Part shown: positions 1-8,358 of the stretch, piece by piece
How positions within the stretch are numbered: position 1 is the stretch's first letter
How the letters are laid out: each line of letters opens with the position of its first letter
Assembly (NCBI GenBank): GCA_031286585.1
Contig: JAITUC010000052.1
Coordinates: 45,122-109,121 of the forward strand
Direction: 5' to 3'
Origin: Delftia acidovorans
Lineage (GTDB): Bacteria; Pseudomonadota; Gammaproteobacteria; Burkholderiales; Burkholderiaceae_C
Length of the DNA stretch: 64,000 nt
Notes under the pieces: generated by a model
Database searches by the model: none
What the model was told of the DNA's origin: nothing
The model's input: only the letters and a program-made list of their open reading frames with translations
Made by a program: the position numbers and the translations under genes

Positions 1-2
1 AG

Positions 3-548
3 ACCTATGTGGTGACGGTGACGCGCGAGGCCAAGCAAAGCGCCTCGGGCTCGGGTGTGGATCTGGGCATTGCCAACAGCAGCTCCACCTGCACGCTGAC
101 TGCGGCCAACTTCATCTCGCCTTCTGCCGTGGCCGGCTCGTTGGGCCCGCTGCCGGCGGCCTTCACCTATCCGCAGGCAGCCGTGGACTTCACGGCCAAG
201 CAGTGCGCCCCCAGCAGCACGCTGACCGTGACACTGACCTTCACGTCCCCCGTGCCCGCCAATGCGCAGCTGATGAAGTACGACGCCACCGCAACGCCCA
301 AGTGGCAGCCCTTCACGCCCACCATCAGTGGCAACCAGGTCAGCTACACCATCGTGGACGGCGGCCTGCGCGATGACGACAAGACGGTCAACGGCGAGTT
401 CGTGGACCCCGTGATCCTGGCCATGCCGGCTCCCCCATCGGCACAGAGCATTCCCACGCTGGACCGCTGGGGCCTGCTGCTGCTGTCGCTGATGGCGGGA
501 GCGGCCGGCTTCATGGGCATGGCGCGCAGACAGCGTACCGGACGGTAA
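3..548 (+). CDS. IPTL-CTERM anchored surface protein, C-terminal part
   Basis: This is the 3' end of a gene that begins before the window; the frame is open from the first bases to the stop at 546-548. The visible part is a Thr/Ser/Ala-rich extracellular region. It ends in a textbook IPTL-CTERM signal: IPTLDRWG, a hydrophobic helix and a basic tail (MARRQRTGR). Such tails are known substrates of exosortase H systems, which move proteins to the outer surface. No exosortase gene is in the window. The body resembles the stalk regions of choice-of-anchor proteins, but its own domain cannot be named from this fragment. A strong terminator follows the stop. Confidence 0.85.
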   Translation, partial: TYVVTVTREAKQSASGSGVDLGIANSSSTCTLTAANFISPSAVAGSLGPLPAAFTYPQAAVDFTAKQCAPSSTLTVTLTFTSPVPANAQLMKYDATATPKWQPFTPTISGNQVSYTIVDGGLRDDDKTVNGEFVDPVILAMPAPPSAQSIPTLDRWGLLLLSLMAGAAGFMGMARRQRTGR

Positions 549-563
549 GACGCGCCAAGAAGC

Positions 564-604
564 AACCCGCGCTGCTGCATGCCGGCAGCGCGGGTTTGCT
601 TTTG
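564..604 (+). terminator. Rho-independent terminator
   Basis: A perfect 12-bp stem (AACCCGCGCTGC at 564-575 and its complement at 585-596) encloses a 9-nt loop. A T-rich stretch (tgctttt) follows. It lies 15 bp after the IPTL-CTERM gene stop and would end that transcript before the next gene. Confidence 0.85.
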
Positions 605-645
605 GTGCTCTACAGAAAGCCCCGTGGCGCGAGACAATCGCCCCC

Positions 646-837
646 ATGACCACCGCGCCGATTCCCGTTTCCGCAGACCCCATGCCCCAGCCGCCCGAGC
701 AGCCCGACCTGGACGCCTGCTGCGGCAATGGCTGCGACCCCTGCATCTTCGACAGCTATGACCTGGCCATGGACGAGTACCGCCAGGCGTTGCGGGCCTG
801 GAAGGCGCGCAACGAAACGCCAGCGGGCCAGGGATAG
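646..837 (+). CDS. Small oxidoreductase-like domain protein
   Basis: A 63-residue protein made of a proline-rich N-terminus and a compact Cys-rich domain: CCGNGCDPCIFDSY near residues 25-38, followed by a helix (DLAMDEYRQALRAW). This pattern matches the short oxidoreductase-like domain family (found at the N-terminus of some eukaryotic oxidoreductases and free-standing in proteobacteria). No enzymatic role is established. The four cysteines suggest metal or disulfide chemistry, which is an inference. The ATG at 646 is the only sensible start. The gene is convergent with the RidA gene, with 5 bp between the stops. Confidence 0.8.
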   Translation: MTTAPIPVSADPMPQPPEQPDLDACCGNGCDPCIFDSYDLAMDEYRQALRAWKARNETPAGQG

Positions 838-842
838 GGCGA

Positions 843-1313
843 TCAGTCCACGCGGGCGATCAGGTCCAGCTCCACAGCCGCGCCCTTGGGCAGCTGCAGC
901 ACGCCCACCGAAGTGCGCGTGTGGGCACCCACGGGGCCCAGCACCCGGGCGATGAGGTCGGAGGCGCCGTCGGCCACCTCGCTTTGCTGGGTGAAGTCTG
1001 GCGCCGAGCGCACATAGACGGTGATACGTGCAACGGTGCGCACGGCATCGAGCGAGCCGGCCGCGCGCTGCACGAAGGCCAGGGCGCGCATGGCGCAGAT
1101 GGCGGCGGCCGTTCTGGCCGATGCCAGGTCGATCCCGGCGCCGACCGTCCCCACGTAGAGCACTTCATCGCCCACGCGGGGGATCTGCCCGCTGACGAAC
1201 AGCTGCTGGCCGTCGCGCACGACGGGGCTGTAGTTGCCGCCTATCTTGATCTCGCCATCGAAGCGGTGGCCGAGCTCAAGGGCGGCCTGGGCGAAGCGTT
1301 CATCTGCTGTCAT
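843..1313 (-). CDS. RidA family protein (enamine/imine deaminase type)
   Basis: A 156-residue protein of the YjgF/YER057c/UK114 (RidA) family. Members hydrolyse reactive enamine/imine intermediates to ketoacids and ammonia, or serve as pathway-specific hydrolases. Visible family features are the N-terminal strand (FDGEIKIGGNYSPVVRDG), the LFVSGQIPR segment, and the C-terminal segment near HTRTSVGVLQLPKGAAVELDLIARV, which carries the usual Arg used for carboxylate binding. It is longer than archetypal RidA and belongs to a RidA subgroup. The ATG at 1313 was preferred to an upstream TTG at 1337 because the latter only adds an unrelated octapeptide. It lies downstream of and in the same direction as the ABC exporter genes, with about 46 bp between. 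Confidence 0.85.
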   Translation of the reverse strand: MTADERFAQAALELGHRFDGEIKIGGNYSPVVRDGQQLFVSGQIPRVGDEVLYVGTVGAGIDLASARTAAAICAMRALAFVQRAAGSLDAVRTVARITVYVRSAPDFTQQSEVADGASDLIARVLGPVGAHTRTSVGVLQLPKGAAVELDLIARVD

Positions 1314-1359
1314 GGTCGGGTGTCCGGAATAAGGCAAGCGCGCAGTCTACGCCGCAGCT

Positions 1360-2184
1360 TCAGCTGCCCGTGGATGCGTAATGCCTCACCCCCATGCGCC
1401 AGGCGCCCGAGGCCAGCCAGAGGAAGGCAAAGCCGGCCAGCGGCGAGAGCCAGCCCAGCCAGGCCGGTGCGCCCAGCGGGTCGGGCTTGCCCAGCACGGC
1501 CAGCGCCGGGTAGTAGGCCACGCAGGCCAGCGGCACGGCGAAGGTCAGCAGGCGGCGGAACCACTGCGCGTACAGGGCCAGGGGGTACTGGGCGGCCTCG
1601 ACGCTGCCGTAGCTCAGCACATTGGCGGCTTCCAGGCTTTCCACGGTCCAGAACGACAGCGCGCCCTGCAGCACCAGGATGCCCAGGAACAGCGCCACGC
1701 CGCCCGCCACGGCGAACAGCGCCACGGCGACGGCCTGGGGCGTCCACGCCACGGCGCCCTGGGCCGTGGCAAAGCCCAGCACCATCAGGCCCTGCAGCAG
1801 GCGGCCCAGGCGGCTGATGCGCACGTCATGGCCCATGAGCTGCAGCCACACGGGGCGCGGGCGCAGCAGCAGGCGGTCGAAGGCGCCCGTGCGCAGGAAC
1901 TGCGTGCCCAGCACGTCGAAGCCCCGGCCAAGCGCATCGGCCAGGGCGAACATGCAATTCACCAGGCCATAGAACACGGCCACTTCGCCGATGCGCCAGC
2001 CCTGCACCTCGCCAAACCGGTGGAACAGCGCCCAGACGGCGATGACCTCGATGCCCGTGACCAGGAACTGGCCCAGGGTCAGCATCAGCGCCGAGGCCGG
2101 GTAGCGCGCCTGCCCGCCCAGCGAGGCCAGCGCCAGGCGCAGGAACATGGACAGCGATCCTTTTTGCTTGGCCATGGCGCTCAT
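1360..2184 (-). CDS. ABC-2 type export permease, second subunit
   Basis: A 274-residue polytopic membrane protein with about six hydrophobic segments, of the ABC-2 family that occurs as two different permeases plus one ATPase. The ATG at 2184 overlaps the stop of the upstream permease as ATGA (2181-2184), the classic coupled arrangement; the frame is open further upstream but only as an overlap artefact. An alternative ATG lies at 2175. Together with the preceding permease and the ATPase it should form a heterodimeric exporter in the inner membrane. The substrate is unknown: homologous gene trios are often annotated simply as multidrug or polysaccharide-type exporters. Confidence 0.85.
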   Translation of the reverse strand: MSAMAKQKGSLSMFLRLALASLGGQARYPASALMLTLGQFLVTGIEVIAVWALFHRFGEVQGWRIGEVAVFYGLVNCMFALADALGRGFDVLGTQFLRTGAFDRLLLRPRPVWLQLMGHDVRISRLGRLLQGLMVLGFATAQGAVAWTPQAVAVALFAVAGGVALFLGILVLQGALSFWTVESLEAANVLSYGSVEAAQYPLALYAQWFRRLLTFAVPLACVAYYPALAVLGKPDPLGAPAWLGWLSPLAGFAFLWLASGAWRMGVRHYASTGS

Positions 2185-3050
2185 CCGCCCTGCACTTCGA
2201 GGCCGCGCATGGTGCGCGCCATGGCCGCGCGGCCCAGGGCCACGATCACGGCAATCCACAGGGCTTGCAGCGCCAGGCAGGCCAGCATCTGCGCACCGGC
2301 CATCTGCCCGAAATAGATGCGCACAGGAATGTCCATCACGCCCGCCAGCGGCTGCAGCAGCAGCGCGGTCTGCCAGGCGTCGGGCATCAGCGCCAGCGGC
2401 AGCAGGTTGCCCGACAGCACGATGACCACGGGCGCGGCCAGCGTGTTGATGCCTTTTTCATTGAGTGCGGCGGCGGCCGCGACGTTGAGCAGCATCACCA
2501 GGGAGGTGGAAAGCAGCAGCGCCAGCAGCATGGAGGCGGCAAAGCCCAGGCCTGCGGCCCAGCCGGCCGGCGGCTGCCAGCCCCAGGCGCCCAGCCCCAT
2601 CAGCGGCAGGGCCAGCCCTGCGAACGCCACCATCAGCGCCACGCGCGGCAGCACGCGCGCGGCGATCCAGCCAGCCGAGCGCACGAACCACAGCGCATAG
2701 GCATCCACGGGCCGCAGCCGGTCATAGGCGATGGCGCCCGTGCGCACGGCCAGGGCCACGTCGGGATCGCCGCTCCAGGGCAGCAGCGCGAACAGGCCCT
2801 GCGCCACCCAGGTGTAGGTGATGGCGTGCTCCAGCGAAATCGGCGCGCCGGCCGATGCCGAGGCGCTGCCGTAGAACGCAGCCAGCACCATGGTCTTGAT
2901 GGCGCCCCACCAGCACTGCGTGGCAAAGCCCGCGTAGGCGGCCGTGCGGTACTGCAGCATCAGCAGGAAGCGCGAGGCGAAGGCGGCCTGGTAGGGGCGC
3001 AGCAGGTGTTGCAGGCGGTGCAGGCGGTGCAGCCGTTGGTGCGTTCCCAT
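2181..3050 (-). CDS. ABC-2 type export permease, first subunit
   Basis: A 289-residue integral membrane protein with a short basic cytoplasmic N-terminus (HQRLHRLHRLQHLLRPYQ) and about six membrane spans, homologous in layout to its downstream partner. It follows the ATPase gene by 5 bp and overlaps the next permease by 4 bp, so all three are surely one operon. The N-terminal His/Leu/Arg repeat is encoded by a 9-bp tandem unit (gcaggcggt, about 3011-3030). The family exports substrates using the ATPase; nothing in the sequence identifies the cargo. Confidence 0.85.
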   Translation of the reverse strand: MGTHQRLHRLHRLQHLLRPYQAAFASRFLLMLQYRTAAYAGFATQCWWGAIKTMVLAAFYGSASASAGAPISLEHAITYTWVAQGLFALLPWSGDPDVALAVRTGAIAYDRLRPVDAYALWFVRSAGWIAARVLPRVALMVAFAGLALPLMGLGAWGWQPPAGWAAGLGFAASMLLALLLSTSLVMLLNVAAAAALNEKGINTLAAPVVIVLSGNLLPLALMPDAWQTALLLQPLAGVMDIPVRIYFGQMAGAQMLACLALQALWIAVIVALGRAAMARTMRGLEVQGG

Positions 3051-3055
3051 GGCGC

Positions 3056-3910
3056 TCAGACCTCCGAGGCACCGTGCATGGCGTAGAAACGGGCGATCAC
3101 GGCCTCGATGGCCATGTCCTGCCCCTCGTCCTCGCCTTCACCCGTGCCATCGCGCTGCGCCGCCACCACCTGGGCCCGCAGCGCATCGACCGCGCAGTCG
3201 GCCAGCACGCGGCCATGGCCGATGACGATGACGCGCCGCGCCAGCGCCTCGATGTCGTGCATGTCATGCGTGGTCAGCAGCACCGTGGTGCCGCGCTCGC
3301 GGTTGGCGCGCAGCACGAACTCGCGCACGGCCAGCTTGGAGGGCGCGTCCAGGCCGATGGTGGGCTCGTCCAGGAACAGGATCTCGGGCTCGTGCAGCAG
3401 GGCCGCCGCAATCTCGGCGCGCATGCGCTGGCCCAGGGACAGCTGGCGCACGGGCTGGTCCAGCAGCCGCTCCAGGCTCAGCATGGCCACCAGCTCATCG
3501 CGGGTTCGCGCAAAGCGCAGCGGATCGACGCGGTACAGGTCGCGCAGCAGGTTGAAGCCGTCGCCCACGGGCAGGTCCCACCACAGCTGCGAGCGCTGCC
3601 CGAAGACCACGCCGATGCGGCCCACATGGCGCTGGCGGTCGGCGAAGGGGTCGCGCCCGTCCACCTCCACGCGCCCGCCATCGGGCCGCAGAATGCCCGA
3701 CAGGATCTTGATGGTGGTGGATTTGCCCGCCCCGTTGGGGCCGATGAAGCCCAGCAGCTCGCCACGCTCCAGCGCAAACGACACGCCCTCCAGCGCCTGC
3801 ACAGTGCGATGGCGCGGGCGCACCAGCGCGCGCAGCGCACCCATCACGCCGGGGTCGCGCTCATGGATGCGGTAGGTCTTGCGGAGGTCGTGGACGAGGA
3901 TCTGGGGCAT
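3056..3910 (-). CDS. ABC exporter ATP-binding subunit
   Basis: A 284-residue nucleotide-binding protein. Walker A is GPNGAGKST at residues 57-65, the signature-like motif is LSLGQRMRAEIAAAL, Walker B is ILFLDEPTIGLD and the switch His sits in TTHDMHD. The family couples ATP hydrolysis to ABC-2 permeases, and the two following genes supply these. It has a C-terminal extension of acidic residues (GTGEGEDEGQD). It is the first gene of the operon and diverges from the kefC-like gene. No strong Shine-Dalgarno sequence precedes the ATG at 3910. Confidence 0.92.
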   Translation of the reverse strand: MPQILVHDLRKTYRIHERDPGVMGALRALVRPRHRTVQALEGVSFALERGELLGFIGPNGAGKSTTIKILSGILRPDGGRVEVDGRDPFADRQRHVGRIGVVFGQRSQLWWDLPVGDGFNLLRDLYRVDPLRFARTRDELVAMLSLERLLDQPVRQLSLGQRMRAEIAAALLHEPEILFLDEPTIGLDAPSKLAVREFVLRANRERGTTVLLTTHDMHDIEALARRVIVIGHGRVLADCAVDALRAQVVAAQRDGTGEGEDEGQDMAIEAVIARFYAMHGASEV

Positions 3911-4010
3911 GGCGCTGGGCGCAGAGGTGAGCGCAGAGGGGGCGCGATTCTACACAGGACCGGGCTTTGCTATCCTGCGCGCAAATTCGCGGATGGAAAT
4001 CCGCCTTGCC

Positions 4011-4030
4011 GCACGCACGCACGCACGCAC
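4011..4030 (+). repeat. Tetranucleotide tandem repeat (GCAC)x5
   Basis: Five uninterrupted GCAC units lie directly before the AAAGGAAA ribosome binding site (4031-4038) of the antiporter gene that starts at 4045. They are outside the coding region, so a change in copy number would alter leader length, not frame. Confidence 0.9.
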
Positions 4031-4044
4031 AAAGGAAACACAAC

Positions 4045-5829
4045 ATGGCAGCTGAAGGCAATGCAAGCCAGCTCGTAGGAATCGTCACGCTGCTGGGGGC
4101 CGCCGTGGTGGCCGTGCCGCTGTTCAAGCGGCTGGGCCTGGGCGCCGTGCTCGGCTACCTGGCCGCCGGCCTGGCCATAGGCCCCTACGGGCTGGGCCTG
4201 GTGACGGACGCACAGACCATCCTGCACGTGGCCGAACTGGGCGTGGTGATGTTCCTCTTCGTCATCGGGCTGGAGATGAAACCTTCGCACCTGTGGGATC
4301 TGCGCGGCCAGATCTTCGGGCTGGGCAGCCTGCAGGTGGTGGTGTGCGCGCTGCTGCTCACGGGCGTGGGCATGGCCTTCGGCTTTCCATGGCAGGTGGC
4401 CTTCGTGAGCGGCGCGGGCTTTGTGCTGACCTCCACGGCCATCGTCATGCAGGTGCTGGCCGAGCGTGGCGACATCCTGGCGCCGCGCGGCCAGCGCATC
4501 GTCTCCATCCTGCTGTTCGAGGACCTGCTCATCGTGCCGCTGCTGGCCGTGGTGGCCTTTCTGGCGCCGGCCGATGCGGCGCCCGTGGCGGCTTCGCCGC
4601 TGTGGCAGCGCGCGGGCCTGGCCCTGCTGTCGCTGGGCGCGCTGGTGGGCGCAGGCCTGTGGCTGCTGAACCCGCTGTTCCGCATCCTGGCCAAGGCCAA
4701 GGCGCGCGAGGTGATGACGGCCGCCGCTCTGCTGGTGGTGCTGGGCGCCGCCCTGCTGATGGAGATGGGCGGCCTGTCCATGGCCATGGGCGCCTTCGTG
4801 GCGGGCGTGCTGCTGTCCGAATCCTCGTTCCGCCACCAGCTGGAGGCCGATGTGGAGCCCTTCCGCGGCCTGCTGCTGGGCCTGTTCTTCCTGGGCGTGG
4901 GCATGGCGCTGAACCTGGAGGTGGTGGCGCTGAACTGGCGCATCGTGGGCATGGGCGTGGCGGCGCTCATGCTGGGCAAGGCGCTGTGCATCTACACCGT
5001 GGCCCGCGTGGCGCGCAGCAGCCATGCCGATGCGCTGGACCGCGCCATCCTCATGGCCCAGGGCGGGGAGTTCGCCTTCGTGCTGTTTGCCGAGGCGCTC
5101 AAGCTCGGCGTGCTCGACCCCGAGGTGCATGCCAACATGACGGCCATCGTCGTGCTGTCCATGGCCATCACGCCGCTGGTGGTCGTGCTGCACAAGCGCC
5201 TGGCCGGCGCCGAGGCCGTGTCGCTGGACGGCGTGGAGGCGCCGCAGGACCTGCGCGGCAACGTGCTGGTCATCGGCTTCGGCCGCGTGGGCCAGATCGC
5301 CAGCCAGGGGCCGCTGGCCCGTGGCGCCAAGCTGTCCATCATCGACAACGACCCCGACGTGATCCGCAACGCCGAGCCCTACGGCTTCAAGGTCTACTTC
5401 GGCGACGGCGCGCGCGCCGACATCCTGCATGCGGCCGGCGCCAGCCACGCCAGCGCCATCCTGGTCTGCGTGGACAGCAAGGCCGCCGCCACGCGCATCG
5501 TGGAGAACGTGCGCCACGAATGCCCGCACGCCCGCCTCATCGTGCGCGCCTATGACCGCGAGCACGCGCTGGAGCTCATCCAGAAGGACGCCGACCATGT
5601 CGTGCGCGAAAGCTTCGAGTCCGCCCTGCTCATGGGCCGCCACGCCGTGCTGGCCCTGGGCGCCACCGAGGACGAGGCCCAGACGCTGGAGGCCGAAGTG
5701 CGCGGCCGCGACACCGAGCGCTTTGCGCTGGAGACCGCCGGCGGCAACTTTGCGGGGCGCGCGCTGCTGCTGGGCAATATCGAGCGCATCGATCCGCCCC
5801 GGCACGACAAGCCCACCGCCAGGGACTGA
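4045..5829 (+). CDS. KefC-type monovalent cation:proton antiporter
   Basis: A 594-residue CPA2 protein. Residues 1 to about 390 form a Na+/H+ exchanger-type membrane domain of some 12-13 spans. From about residue 405 there is an RCK N domain with the Rossmann motif VIGFGRVGQ and acidic strand end (SIIDND), which gates transport by ligand binding. The family includes KefB and KefC, glutathione-gated K+ efflux systems that acidify the cytoplasm during electrophile stress. No ancillary kefF/kefG oxidoreductase gene is adjacent. The start at 4045 is set by AAAGGAAA 7 nt upstream; the frame is open further upstream through the GCAC repeat. Divergent from the ABC exporter. Confidence 0.93.
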   Translation: MAAEGNASQLVGIVTLLGAAVVAVPLFKRLGLGAVLGYLAAGLAIGPYGLGLVTDAQTILHVAELGVVMFLFVIGLEMKPSHLWDLRGQIFGLGSLQVVVCALLLTGVGMAFGFPWQVAFVSGAGFVLTSTAIVMQVLAERGDILAPRGQRIVSILLFEDLLIVPLLAVVAFLAPADAAPVAASPLWQRAGLALLSLGALVGAGLWLLNPLFRILAKAKAREVMTAAALLVVLGAALLMEMGGLSMAMGAFVAGVLLSESSFRHQLEADVEPFRGLLLGLFFLGVGMALNLEVVALNWRIVGMGVAALMLGKALCIYTVARVARSSHADALDRAILMAQGGEFAFVLFAEALKLGVLDPEVHANMTAIVVLSMAITPLVVVLHKRLAGAEAVSLDGVEAPQDLRGNVLVIGFGRVGQIASQGPLARGAKLSIIDNDPDVIRNAEPYGFKVYFGDGARADILHAAGASHASAILVCVDSKAAATRIVENVRHECPHARLIVRAYDREHALELIQKDADHVVRESFESALLMGRHAVLALGATEDEAQTLEAEVRGRDTERFALETAGGNFAGRALLLGNIERIDPPRHDKPTARD

Positions 5830-5836
5830 GCGTGCA

Positions 5837-5851
5837 GGGGCCGCAGGCCCC
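5837..5851. terminator. Hairpin between convergent genes
   Basis: A GGGGCC/GGCCCC stem with a 3-nt loop sits in the 24-bp gap between the stops of the antiporter and VOC genes; flanking TGAGC/GCTCA bases could extend it. It has no T-run, so any termination role in either direction is tentative. Confidence 0.5.
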
Positions 5852-5853
5852 GC

Positions 5854-6243
5854 TCAATGCCGCTGGTTGATCTGTATGAGGTTGCCGCAGGTATCGTCGA
5901 ACACGGCAATCGTCACCGGGCCCAGGTGGGTGGGCGGCCGGGTGAAGCGCACGCCGGCCGCGCTCAGCCGTTCGTACTCTGCCTGCACATCCTCCACGCC
6001 GAAGAAGGTGGCCGGCACGCCGTCGGCATGCAGGGCGGTCTTGAACGGCCTGGCGGCCGGGTGCATGTCGGGCTCCAGCAGCAGCTCCACGCCCTCGGCA
6101 TCACCGGGCGATGTCAAGGTGAGCCAGCGCGCATCGCCGCCCATGGGAATGTCGTGCTTGAGAACGAAGCCGAGCACATCGCGGTAGAAGGCCAGGGCTT
6201 TGTCCTGGTCGTCGACGAGCACGCTGGTGATGACGATCTTCAT
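5854..6243 (-). CDS. VOC (glyoxalase/bleomycin-resistance fold) protein
   Basis: A 129-residue single VOC domain made of two beta-alpha-beta-beta-beta units: MKIVITSVLVDDQDKALAFY with the LGF segment, and the second unit ending in IAVFDDTCGNLIQINQ. The C-terminal D-x-x-G-N-L-I-Q-I strand is typical of the family and supplies a metal ligand region. Family members include glyoxalases, dioxygenases and antibiotic-binding proteins; this subgroup is annotated only as VOC family. The ATG at 6243 was chosen over an upstream in-frame start because it begins exactly at the first conserved strand and has a purine-rich leader (aaggagc). Convergent with the antiporter. Confidence 0.88.
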   Translation of the reverse strand: MKIVITSVLVDDQDKALAFYRDVLGFVLKHDIPMGGDARWLTLTSPGDAEGVELLLEPDMHPAARPFKTALHADGVPATFFGVEDVQAEYERLSAAGVRFTRPPTHLGPVTIAVFDDTCGNLIQINQRH

Positions 6244-6741
6244 GGAATGCTCCTTGTACCGACCCTTCACGATACCCGAGGCCCCAAGCCTGGCCGTGTC
6301 AATCCAGCCTGAAGTTGATGGAAAAACAGACCCACATGCGCTCGGGAGATAAGGTCTGCGCGACAACGGGTTCCGGCGCTGCAGGGACTGAACCGCATCC
6401 CCCGGGCAGTCCGACGGCAAGGACAAGGGTGGCGCAACACACGCGAAATCGTCGCCATTACATGGCAGAGATACCGGAAGGAAGCCAGGGCTGGAATCAT
6501 CTCATGAACCGGAGTGCCGAAAGTCGCATTTCGGACATATTATCTCTGGAGCGTGTTATCACGTTTCCTGCCGAAGTCGTCACCTGGGTTGACTTGTCTT
6601 GCGCTGAAGTTCCTCATACGCTCTAATGTGCAAATGGCTGTTAATGCGTCCAAATCGAGCCTGCGCGCAAATTTTGAGGGGCCGGGGACTTTCCCCATGA
6701 AGACGAATTAACGCATTGATAGTGTCCTGAGGGAGAAAACG
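6244..6741. other. Long AT-richer intergenic region
   Basis: About 500 bp without a convincing gene between the divergent VOC gene and the second IPTL-CTERM protein. Short open frames here lack coding bias and ribosome binding sites. A small hairpin (GGGGA/TCCCC near 6681-6696) and a GAGGGAG ribosome binding site (6729-6735) precede the downstream start. The base composition shift begins here and continues through the next gene. Confidence 0.6.
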
Positions 6742-7839
6742 ATGCGCAAAGAAATCCTGACCCTTGCGGCCGTGCTTGCCCTGGCGGCCCCCATTATTTC
6801 AAAAGCTGCACTGCTGACAGGATATGCCGCTTATTCCGGGGCCAAGGCCTATTCGGTATTGTCGAGTGACTTGAAATATTCGGATGGAACCGCTTACAGC
6901 AGCGACCCGGCGCCGGTTCTGATGATCTGCATCGATCATTCAACGCAACCACCGTTCGATATGCAGGTCAGCTTTGAGAGTGCAGCAGGCGCCAGTGCAA
7001 TCAAGGCAGGATCTGGCAATGCCGGGATTGCCGCGATTCACTGGATGATCGACAATTATTTTTCGGTCTACTACAAAAGCGGCGTGGGCCAGCGGCAGAA
7101 GGCATTTCAATTCGCCTTGTGGGAAATTGGGAATGACTACGATGGCACGGCCGGCAGCATCAGCACCACGGCCGGTGCCGTGAGAGTCAGTTCGGAGGCT
7201 GAGTACGACGGTGATCCGGATTTCATCGCCGCCTATACCACTCTGTATCAAGCGATGGTGGCGAACTTGCCCGCTTTGCCTTCCACGTACCGCTCGACAA
7301 CCTATACCCTGGACCTTTTCAAGAACCAAGATCCGGCATACCAGAACATGGTGGCGATTATCGAGCGTGCACCACCCAATGCCGTTCCAACGGCAATACC
7401 ATCGCTGACGGGAATTCCCAAGGTTGGATCGACAATAACCGGCAACTATACTTACGCCGATAATGATTCGGATCCTGAAAACACAAGCGGTACTGTCTAT
7501 CAATTTGTCACCAGTCCCAACCCAAGCATTGCAAATTCCAGCGCGGGGACGGTTGTCGCAAGCGGCTCGACGGGAGGCGCTGGCAATGGGGGCGCCACCT
7601 ATCTCCTGCAGCCCTCCGATCTGAACAAGTACATCTATTTCTGCGTCACACCTGCCGCTCAGACGGGTGCCACTCCTGGGCTGGAGGTGTGCTCCGTTGC
7701 ATCCGGGCCTGTGGCAGATACCGCACCGCCCCCGCAAACACCCACAGCCATACCCGGTCTGGGACCATGGGCGCTGATGGCCTTGACCGCCATCCTGGCG
7801 CTGTTGGGCATGGCTGGCGTCCGCCCGCGGGGGGACTGA
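6742..7839 (+). CDS. IPTL-CTERM surface protein with candidate thioester domain
   Basis: A 365-residue secreted protein. Residues 1-22 form a signal peptide. The N-terminal domain pairs a Cys (C63, in LMICIDH) with a Gln in the motif FQFALWEIG (Q123). This is the layout of thioester (TED/TQXA) domains, where Cys and Gln form an internal thioester that can bond covalently to host or surface ligands. An Ig-like repeat follows (about 215-330), with the GIPKVGSTITGNYTYADND pattern. The tail is IPGLGPWALM, a hydrophobic helix and RPRGD, a variant IPTL-CTERM anchor for exosortase H. The thioester assignment is inferred from motif order. Codon use is lower in GC than the neighbours, suggesting transfer. 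GAGGGAG precedes the ATG. Confidence 0.78.
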   Translation: MRKEILTLAAVLALAAPIISKAALLTGYAAYSGAKAYSVLSSDLKYSDGTAYSSDPAPVLMICIDHSTQPPFDMQVSFESAAGASAIKAGSGNAGIAAIHWMIDNYFSVYYKSGVGQRQKAFQFALWEIGNDYDGTAGSISTTAGAVRVSSEAEYDGDPDFIAAYTTLYQAMVANLPALPSTYRSTTYTLDLFKNQDPAYQNMVAIIERAPPNAVPTAIPSLTGIPKVGSTITGNYTYADNDSDPENTSGTVYQFVTSPNPSIANSSAGTVVASGSTGGAGNGGATYLLQPSDLNKYIYFCVTPAAQTGATPGLEVCSVASGPVADTAPPPQTPTAIPGLGPWALMALTAILALLGMAGVRPRGD

Positions 7840-7958
7840 ATCACATATCGCCTTCCGGGGGATTCTCTTTGCCATGGAGCCTGTCATGGCCCGTCCCACA
7901 GTGAGATGGTGTGGAAGAAGTGGGGCAGGACGCACACCCGCCACTACCGGCAGGTCCG

Positions 7959-8315
7959 CTATTTCAGCCGGAAGGCGACGGGCACGCGCGTCCACATGCT
8001 GTCCGGCACGCCGTCGCGCGTGCCGGGGACAAAGCTCCATGTCTGCACGGCGTCCAGCGCAGACTGATCGAGCAGGGGATATCCGCTGCTCTGTACCACA
8101 TTCACTGCCAGCACCTTTCCGCTGGCGCCGACCAGAACTCTCAGCATCACCCGGCCTTCCTGGCCCAGGCTTTTGGATTCCTGCGGATAGGCGGGCATCT
8201 TGTTCTGATGCCCCTGCACCTCAGGAACAGGCGGGATCGCGTCCGCCCATGCCGGGCCACCCGCCAGCAGGCCCAGCGTCAATGCGAGGATGGCGCAGCA
8301 GCGCGTGCAGAACAT
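7959..8315 (-). CDS. Periplasmic TonB C-terminal domain protein
   Basis: A 118-residue protein with a signal peptide (cleavage near AWA-DA, residue 25) and a TonB_C domain covering most of the rest: GRVMLRVLVGASGKVLAVNV, SGYPLLDQSALDAVQTWSF and VPVAFRLK are the typical family blocks. TonB C-terminal domains contact outer-membrane receptors, but this one has no membrane anchor stalk of its own and cannot transduce proton-motive force like real TonB. Such short free forms are common in betaproteobacteria and of unknown role. A GGGAGC ribosome binding site precedes the ATG. It lies 43 bp after the helicase operon in the same direction and may be read through from it. Confidence 0.85.
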   Translation of the reverse strand: MFCTRCCAILALTLGLLAGGPAWADAIPPVPEVQGHQNKMPAYPQESKSLGQEGRVMLRVLVGASGKVLAVNVVQSSGYPLLDQSALDAVQTWSFVPGTRDGVPDSMWTRVPVAFRLK

Positions 8316-8358
8316 TCGGTAGCTCCCGGGTTGGACCTTGGGTGGGTGTGGGCTCGAA

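Noticed and set aside
1381..2316. Long plus-strand open frame rich in His, Gln and Arg
   Set aside because: It is antisense to the ABC permease genes; the composition is the usual mirror of high-GC genes and it has no ribosome binding site.
3970..5805. 611-codon minus-strand open frame opposite the antiporter
   Set aside because: A shadow of a well-supported gene: His/Gln-rich with no domain.
6315..6626. 103-codon frame in the long intergenic region
   Set aside because: No ribosome binding site, poor codon bias and no recognisable domain.
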